64,000 nucleotides of DNA from Locusta migratoria (taxonomy: Eukaryota; Arthropoda; Insecta; Orthoptera; Acrididae): assembly GCA_026315105.1 (NCBI GenBank), contig CM048748.1, positions 19,997,078 through 20,061,077 of the forward strand, read 5' to 3'. Numbering within the stretch: the first letter of the stretch is position 1; each line of letters opens with the position of its first letter. Positions 56,636 through 64,000 of this stretch are shown here, in pieces. The notes below the pieces were generated by a model. The model saw nothing but the letters and a program-made list of their open reading frames with translations, had not been told where the DNA came from and ran no database searches. Both the position numbers and the translations under genes were made by a program.

Positions 56636-58600
56636 GGTTGTCATTCAAAAATACAGAGAAGGATGCTCCTGAATTGACTAGTCCGTGGACATGTTGGCCA
56701 TCGATGATGACGTCAATGAGTTTTCCCGATATCTTAGCGACTGTCGTCCTTGGAGAATTTTCATCTGCGGCGCCCTCACCTCTGTAGATGGTCATCTCGC
56801 CTAGTCTTCCTGTTGAAGATCGACCACATCCAAGATACGGCGACGGACTTTGCCCCTTAGGTCAACAGTAATAGTTTGCATATGACTGGTGTTGGAAGGA
56901 CTACTCCAATGGTTGGCATCTTGTGGCATAATAATTGTCAAATACTCGTCTTCTCTCCCTACAGTATCGTACAACATGTCGAGGAAGTCCACAGTGAAAA
57001 CACAATGGCGTGTTGTCTTATGTCCTCCAGATATCTGTCCTGCGAGGCTTCACAGTTGCTGGAGGAGGTGATTGTGGTCGCGTTTGTCGGTTCCTAAGCT
57101 GATGTTTGGCGTAAGTCGTAGTAGGGCAAGGTCATTCTTCACATCGGGTGTGACTGGCAGTGCTGACAGGCGCTAAAGTTTGAAATACTTCTTCACTAGC
57201 AGTGTCGGCTTCCTCATGATGTGCAGATCAAACGTCCATGGCCATAATCTGGTGCTGGCTTGGTCCAACAGTTTTAGCTACCATAAACTGTTGTAATTCT
57301 TATCTCATAATTTTTCGTATGAGAGAAGCAAAAACATGTTTGTCTTTCACAATGGCCATAGGGACTATATTTGGGAGTCTGTCATATGTGTTTCATCCAA
57401 CCCTTCTCTGTTGCATCTCTTCAATTTTCTGGCACCATTGAATAAACCCTTGTGTCATTGAAACGTCTTTTAACAGAAGAGGTCGATACATATCTTCTAC
57501 AATGCCCCTCATCAGGTTTGAAATTTTATTGGCCTCAGTCATATATGGGTTAACTACGTGACATAGGGTCAAAAATTTCTATATGTAAGACTGTGTTGAC
57601 TTGCCATGTTGTTGGACCCTGTTCTGCAATTGCTCTTCCAATAGACTAAATTGTTGCTGGTCGTCTCCAAACATCTTCTTAAGTTTTGTCTGGAATTTTT
57701 CTCAGCTGTCGAGTTTGTCCTCTTTATTTTCGAACCACTGCTGGGCTGTCCCATCCAGTTAGAAATATACGTTTGCCAAGCACATAATGTGATTCTACCT
57801 ATTATAGTTGGCGACTTGGTCGAATCATTTCAACAATTTGTTTGGATCCTGTCCAGTGTCTCTAGAGAACACTGATGGGTGTGTGATGTGCAGCTGGCAG
57901 TAGTATAGTAGTGGGTGAATCGGACCAAGGTACCGCTTAACTACCTGTGCACACCCCGATCGCCGCGCACTCAGCCAATTGGCTGACCGCAGATCAAAGG
58001 ATGCCGCCACACTCGAACAATAGGATGATTGACACAGGTAATAACAAATACGATTTGCTAATGAGTACAGAGTGACGAAAAGTGCGTTTTAATACTTGTG
58101 AATTTTCTTTTTTAATCACTACTAATGGTTACACACTGTTTCAACGAAACTTTGTAAGTGCGGATTGCACTCTGCACATAATAACGTTCGTAAGTACAGA
58201 CTCATGGCAGCGTTGGTGTCTGTGTCGGTGGTGTCGGCGTCGGAGGCGGCGGTGTCGGCGTCCGTGACGGCGGTTAATTTGAAATGCGAATTAATCGGAG
58301 GTGGCGAATGTCCCCAGCGTCTTGGGGGCGGCGTGTCGGCCAGGTGCGTCGCTGGGGGTGGACAGGTCTGGACCTGTTGGAGGTGGCGCCTGTTTGTCGG
58401 TGGCTCCGAGGGGTGGAGGGGTGTTGCAAGTCTTAAGTGCATCAGTGTTAAGTGCACTTTCATGTAACATGCCAATCATCCTATCGTTCGCGTGTGGCGA
58501 CATCCTTTGTCCTGTGGTCAGACAATTGGCTACATTGGGTGACAAAAGAACATCGCAATGCGTAACTTCACTTTCCATTTCCCTAGACTTGTGCGGCGTA
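56636..58600 (-). mobile_element. Ty3/gypsy element, gag and protease remnant, minus strand
   Basis: Reading leftwards, the gag core has DPNKLLK, LANVYF, TAQQWFENKEDKLDS and TLCHVVNPYMTEANK, then the RVGWNTYDRLPNIVPMAIV-type block in shifted frames. A zinc knuckle CFHCGLPRHVVRYC (CX2CX4HX4C) lies at about 57015-56975. The protease motif KLIDVIIDGQHVHGLVNSG follows at about 56740-56690, where the catalytic DSG/DTG is now NSG. The element stops there; pol and both LTRs are missing. GC- and CpG-rich DNA at 58150-58580 is its presumed gag start. The sequence class differs from the CsRn1-like element. Confidence 0.8.
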
Positions 58601-58633
58601 CTTCACCATTTTCGTAATTATACTTCACTATTA

Positions 58634-58634
<1 letters not shown>

Positions 58635-58678
<44 letters not shown>
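58635..58678 (+). repeat. Poly(A) run of 44 bp
   Basis: An uninterrupted A tract, possibly the tail of a retroposed sequence whose body I could not define. Confidence 0.9.
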
Positions 58679-58679
<1 letters not shown>

Positions 58680-58729
58680 ACTCCTGACGCAACATCAAAT
58701 TAAAGAACTTTAATAAACAAGTCGTTTTC

Positions 58730-60240
58730 ATGGCGATTTTGTGTCATACACTATCCGGAAGTGACCTTTATATAAGGCAAACGTTACCGTTTATTTTTAG
58801 TGTTTGGCTTCCTTCAGTGTTCACTGAAATAATGGACAGTGGTCAATACGGTGAAGGCGGACATTCAAATTTCCCGCCGAACTCCGTCGATTTGTCTACA
58901 CAGGATCCATGGTATGCAGATCCAAGCCAAGCGGTTTCTACAATCAACCAGATTGCAGACAATAAAAACTTAAACGTGAATGTCGAGACCACAAACAGTA
59001 AGTTGAAAAGCATACTTTTATCTGATAAAAAAGATAAGAGGCAGGCAAAAGCAAAGAAACTACTGAACTAAACTGACGAAGATACGTCACAGACATTGCA
59101 ATGCAATAAGACAGAACACACTGTGGTACAAAATTCTGTAAATAATTCTTTAAGTAATGAAAAGCACCTTACACTTAACAATAACTTAAATGTAACACAT
59201 CCCCTGGCAAATACTGTTAATATAGATCAAAAGACAAACATAGAATCGGTGTATATGGAATCCAAGGATAATCGATACAAAGTCGATTCGTCAAGTCCTT
59301 TTTATATACACGTAGAGGGCTCGATCGGAAATGTTGGCAACTTGCATCCAGTGGCATTGGGAAAAATTATATTTCAAGCAAAACCAGAATGCCAGAGGCT
59401 CATAACAAATATCAAAACTGTCTGAAAAAATAGATCTGATCTAACTTCCGGGTAAGCTGCAAATAACCTAGTTCAATCTTCATTGTTCCACAGTAATCAG
59501 TTACTAGCCTACATTCCAGCTCATAGATTACCTCGACGTGGTGTAATTCGTAATATTGATCTCAACATCACGGATGACGTACTATTTCAAGCTTTAGAAT
59601 CGCCAATGAAAGTTCTCAGCATCAGAAGGATGACTAAGTGCTTCGTAAATGGGAATTCCTTGTCATCTTTCTCATACAAAACATGTGTTGTGACCTTCGA
59701 TTCCCAATACTTGCCAGAATACGTAAGCATATACGGAATGAGGTATCAAGTCCGATCATATGTATTAACTGACAGATGGATGCCACAGTACATACAGCAA
59801 ATTCATAAACATTATTAATACAGCTGTGACGGCCTCAGTTCCTCAGAAGAAAGTAACAAGAAATCCGAAATTTAGACCTGCTCCATGGTGGAATTCCAAA
59901 CGCTCACTTGCAGTTGCCAAACGTAAATTAGCATTCACACATTACAAGCATAACAGCACATGAGAAAATTTTTGCAACTTTAAGAAAGAGGATGCCAGAA
60001 CTAAACGGTTACTTAAAGCCCAAAAGAAATCTGCCCGGAAAAAATACTGCAAAAAGATTTCATGAAATACAGCTATCTCAGAAATATGGTCAATGATAAG
60101 ACGGATAATCAATAAATTTTTTACACAAAAATCCATAAACAACTGGGTTGAAAATTTGTCAGATATTATTGCACCTCCTTCAGCAGAAGGAGAAACATTA
60201 CTGTTTAAAAATTCACACTGATGTGTTTTACAGCCCAGTT
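58730..60240 (+). mobile_element. I-clade LINE, second family, ORF1 fused to ORF2 linker by deletion
   Basis: An ORF1 start at about 58832 reads MDSGQYGEGGHSNFPPNSVD, then TQDPWYADPSQAVSTINQI. It continues past a stop to a block 59483-59818 with RGVIRNIDLNITDDVLFQAL, VLSIRRMTKCF and KTCVVTFDSQYLPEYVSIYG, the RNA-binding domain that precedes cysteine knuckles in I-type ORF1. The knuckles and the endonuclease are missing. From about 59860 the sequence is already the ORF2 linker (RPAPWWNSKR, AKRKLAFTHYK). It ends before RT, so it is non-functional. Confidence 0.78.
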
Positions 60241-60469
60241 TTATAAGTTTTTGTAAACATTTTGGGTCAAAATAATAATCTAAATAATAAAAAAATTATG
60301 GTGCTATGGTGATTGCGGTAATATTTATGCACCCAACACATAATGTTCTTTCTGATTGTATTTTAACAAACAGCCAAAATTATATAATATTTGAGTTTAG
60401 CTTTGACAAACATACTCTTTTTTGAACTTTTACCTCTTTGATCTATCATTATAATATCCCTCTCGCTGG

Positions 60470-60658
60470 TCGCAGTGGCCGAACGATCTGCGGCGTACCA
60501 GTCACGGTATGCAGCCGCTGGGGACGGTGTTTCGAATCCACCCTAGGGCATGGAAGTCTGCCATCTTTAATGTAAGCTAGTTCATAAGTAGTCTGTATGT
60601 TTAGGGACTGATGACCCCATAGTTAAGTCCCATAAGCTCTACAAACATTTGAACATTT
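60470..60658 (+). mobile_element. tRNA-derived SINE (Leu/Ser-type head)
   Basis: GTCGCAGTGGCCGAACGATC opens the head, B-box-like GTTTCGAATCC follows, and the tail holds ACTGATGACCCCATAGTTAA and ACATTTGAACATTTG. Near-matching flanks AATATCCCTC and AATATCTCTC are the likely target duplication. Confidence 0.88.
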
Positions 60659-61197
60659 GAATATCTCTCCCACATTTTCATTATAGGGTCATTTCATGCC
60701 AAGTGGTCTAGAGGCTCCCACATGACCCTCATGGATTTTGATGAAATTTGGTATGAACAATCACACATGTTCTCAATGAACACTGGTAAAGTTTCGGTTT
60801 CAAAAATTCAATACTTCCGGAGATACAGTCACTTGTTTAAGACCATAGCACAGCTTCCAATAGTGCGTCCTTGAATTTTCAGCAACTTTGAGATAATATA
60901 TCTCTGGGAGTTTTTGCATGAAAGAAACAAAACTTGCCCATCTTATACAACTTTTAGAGCTCTTTAAAGTAAAATATTAAGAATAGGCTTTCTGAGCCAT
61001 TTTCATATAGAAAATTTGGGGCAAAGTTGGGCGAAAAAATTGCTGGTTAAAAAAAGTGCGAACTTCAGTTTTTTATATCTCCAGAAGTAATTGTGAGATA
61101 TACATGAAACTTTCTACACCATAACTCACCAACACAAGGTCTTAGAATATAAAGTTTCATTCTCCTATTGCTTCCCATTATTTCACAACTCTCCCAC

Positions 61198-61200
<3 letters not shown>

Positions 61201-61262
<62 letters not shown>
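61201..61262. repeat. (CT)n(CA)n microsatellite in the left arm
   Basis: The inverse (TG)n(AG)n run occurs at 63294-63391 in the right arm, so the microsatellite is part of the inverted repeat. Confidence 0.95.
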
Positions 61263-61264
<2 letters not shown>

Positions 61265-61479
61265 AATGTAATTCATAAAATTTATTTCCATAATCATTAT
61301 CTAATTATTAGTAGCCTGTTTAATGAACAAACACTAGCTTACTGAAGGAAAATAAGTATATAAATGATTTGTTGTGGTTTAACCACTGCTAGGTTCATTT
61401 CACCTGAGAAAACCAGTATCTCCATCACCATAGGGGCTACGCTCGAGCATGAACAGCTACGGGTGAGTTTCTTTACATA

Positions 61480-62330
61480 GGTTTCCAAGCCTGATGAATG
61501 TCAACACAGACGAATTTACTGACGGAGCTGGAATAACTGCAATAATGTGGTGTGATGGGGCCCAGCACTTGTCACTCATTGATTCATTCATCATGAATCT
61601 GCTGGACCATGAGGGTGCATAAAATTTATTAATACACCCCTTTGCTCAGTTGAAGTCTCACAGATATTCCCAATCCACCAAAAATTTTCTTAGATGCATG
61701 CAACATATTGTCCAGGTTGGAGAACAGAAATTAATATGCCTTCTTTAGTTCTCTGACCCATTGTAGCTAGAAAAGATGATCAATCATTTGAAACTCTGCT
61801 GGCCTGAATTATTGTTTCGTCAATAGGTAAAAAGTGACTATTTTCTCTAGTGCCTGCTACAGTTTGTCCAAGTTTAAACCTCACTTCTTGTGACAATCCC
61901 CCCCCCCCCCCAATTTCATCTTTACTGACGAAAACAAATATGATTCGATTAATGTTTCCAGAGAAGAAATGAAACAGGTCTAGGTGAGTAAGTTTGAGCA
62001 CTGGAGCCATCACTGAAATTATGAATGTGAGATATCTGTGCAAACTGTGCTTTTATATATAATTGATGAGCTCCTTGACAAAAACGTTAACTGTACCTGT
62101 GTCATGCCACAAACAAGAACTGATAATGCAGAAACTTAAAGATTCCACTTTCTCATTTTGATGAAAGTAGATAACAAATGGATGAATTGTTGCTTTTCAG
62201 TGGAAGCCTTGCACAGCACCCTGAATAATAGAAGAATAATTTTCCAAAAAATCCATTAGGACAACAAGCTCTTTGTTTTTCAGGCCTTTAAGGTGCAGTT
62301 ATTCCTGCTCCAACAGTAAATTTGTCTGTC
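61480..62330 (-). pseudogene. Decayed transposase of unnamed family
   Basis: Minus-strand blocks in order: KELVVLMDFLENYSSIIQGA and ATIHPFVIYFHQNEK (about 62290-62150), LWHDTGTVNVFVKELI, NFSDGSSAQ (about 62010), GQTVAGTRENSHFLPIDETI (about 61870-61810), GQYVACI and WWIGNICETS (about 61690), and FMHPHGP (about 61610), ending in the arm. From recall, arthropod transposon proteins with DFxENYS, FSDGxxSQ and FMHPHGP blocks exist, and the aspartates may be catalytic, but I cannot name the superfamily. Stops and frameshifts are numerous. Confidence 0.6.
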
Positions 62331-62380
62331 TGACAATACACCATTCCTCTTGATATTCATCAGAAAATTAATGTAGCATA

Positions 62381-62948
62381 GGGTAAGGTAGTACAAATTC
62401 GATATAGGTACAATTCCAATCAACATAAGTTTTCAGTCTCGCATTGTTGCTAGCACTTGCCTTTGTGTGGCGTTGCAGTGTAGCAGATTTCTACAGCTCC
62501 TCCTGTCTTTTTCAAGACAACACTCTGTGTTAAGGAGACAAATTTTTTCCTGTAAAGATGTACTTGGAGCTACTTCGTCGAACGTGCTCTTATAAATGTT
62601 CTAGTTTCCATGTGCTTGTAAACTCGTTATTGTGCAACGTTTGGTACAGTGAAGTATGCACTGATGCCCAAAGGAAAAAGTGCTTTTTATGTGGGAAAAG
62701 TCAGTGATCAAAATTGTACGAGGAAGTGATCATAATCGTACCTAGTGTGGTACATTTTCTATCGATTTTTCTCAATTCTGTAACCTTTTTTCGTGTTCAT
62801 ACCAACATATGCAATTGTCTAATATTTGTGTTACATATTCATTAAACATTCAAGAACAAGTGCCATAGTTGAAATTATTTATTTTCTCAATGTGTTTGCA
62901 GTTACAATTACATTTGTCCGAAATGGTTGAAATTGTACCACCATACCC
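62381..62948. mobile_element. MITE with GGGTAAGGTAGTACAAATTC ends
   Basis: The left end GGGTAAGGTAGTACAAATTC is inverted at the right end (GAAATTGTACCACCATACCC). It is 568 bp and non-coding, nested between the arms of the long-inverted-repeat transposon. No target duplication was identified. Confidence 0.7.
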
Positions 62949-63289
62949 GATCAAAAATTGAAATAGGTTAGAGGAAACTAAGCAACCCATGAGTGGCTTC
63001 TAATTTTACCCTGGACACTTCAATAATTTTATTATCAGGCTTGGGAACCTGTGTAAAGTAATACTTATCACGCTTGGGATATCCTGTGGTAAAGGAACCC
63101 ACCCGTGGCTGTTGTTGCCCCTGTGGCGATGGGGATGCTGGTTTCCTCAGGTGAAATGAAACTAGCAGTGGTTAAACCATAGCAACTCATTTATACACAT
63201 CTTTTCCATCAGTATGCTAGTGTTTGTTCATTAAACAGGCTACTAATAATTAGATAATGATTATGGAAATAAATTTTATGAATTACATT

Positions 63290-63394
<105 letters not shown>

Positions 63395-64000
63395 GTGGGA
63401 TTGGGGGGGGGGGGAAAGTTAAGAAATAACATTGTTTCTATTTTCATTCTTTTTCTATTTGGACTTTAGCTACGTCCTATTCATCAGGACTTCTTATTTC
63501 ACTTATCCCAGGCATTAACAAGTATTTATTAGACATAATAAAAGATTTTAGGTATAATATGAGTGCAAGAAAAATGGGTTCAAACTTCCAGTGCGCCTCT
63601 AGGATTATGCTACTTATTAGGGCCTTATATGCTTGCATTGCAACACCAAATCCACTTTTCTAGATAGTTTAGAATATGCTATTTCTAATGAGCATAGTTT
63701 AAAGGAGTTTGGAGAAAACACTTTTTTGAAAAATTTGATTAAAAATGCCCATTTTTAGCACTTTTTGAAAAATCGTCAACTTTACCCTAGATTTGTGAAA
63801 TAATGGGAAGCAATAGGAGAATGAAACTTTATATTCTAAGACCTTGTGTTGGTGAGTTATGGTGTAGAAAGTTTCATGTATATCTCACAATTACTTCTGG
63901 AGATATAAAAAACTGAAGTTCGCACTTTTTTTAACCAGCAATTTTTTCGCCCAACTTTGCCCCAAATTTTCTATATGAAAATTGCTCAGAAATCCTTTTC

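Noticed and set aside
58122..58475. 117-codon minus-strand frame rich in aspartate and threonine
   Set aside because: No domain is recognised; it sits at the GC-rich gag start of the decayed gypsy element and overlaps open frames on the other strand.

Overview
The window looks like a piece of a very large, transposon-rich insect genome. An orthopteran of the Schistocerca (locust/grasshopper) type is the best fit. The reasons are the multi-kilobase, repeat-filled introns, a DNA methyltransferase 1 gene (absent from flies), and several SINE, RTE and Penelope families that I associate from memory with locust sequence. The species is an inference; no species-diagnostic gene is present. No bacterial genes, CRISPR array, rRNA or intact tRNA gene was seen.

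The only host gene I can support is DNMT1 on the minus strand. Five exons are solid: 33733-33878, 23608-23781, 15771-15969, 10504-10725 and 3072-3190. All have GT/AG boundaries, and every intron phase joins in frame. They encode the linker with a PCNA-binding (PIP-like) motif and the first half of the RFTS domain, which is the part of DNMT1 that auto-inhibits the enzyme and reads UHRF1-marked chromatin. The rest of the gene (end of RFTS, CXXC, BAH and methyltransferase domains) lies beyond the left edge. The 5' end is unresolved. One in-phase candidate first exon (39459-39505) sits inside a 2.6-kb hAT-like element. A promoter-like segment with E2F-like motifs lies near 35.93-35.96 kb.

Everything else is repeats, mostly in DNMT1 introns or upstream of the gene. 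From 0.7 to 16 kb: RTE and CR1/jockey-type LINE fragments, a head-to-head SINE pair, Penelope-tail palindromes, two related LTR-like repeats and a Penelope-like element with reverse transcriptase and GIY-YIG remnants. From 16 to 33.5 kb: an internally deleted RTE element with a 12-bp target duplication, MITEs, SINEs, a second RTE copy split by a solo LTR, and a second Penelope element split by a hAT-like insertion that itself carries a palindrome. From 36 to 49 kb: nested and inverted MITEs, the hAT-like element, and a degenerate CsRn1-like Ty3/gypsy element primed by tRNA-Trp. From 49 to 60 kb: a jockey-type LINE broken by an RPB6 (POLR2F) processed pseudogene, a THAP9/P-element transposase remnant, two I-clade LINE copies, and a gypsy gag-protease remnant. 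From 60.7 kb to the right edge: a DNA transposon with very long inverted repeats and a decayed, unnamed transposase.

The layout is one of nested decay. Older retroelements carry younger insertions, often with readable target-site duplications that give the order of events. No element appears autonomous.
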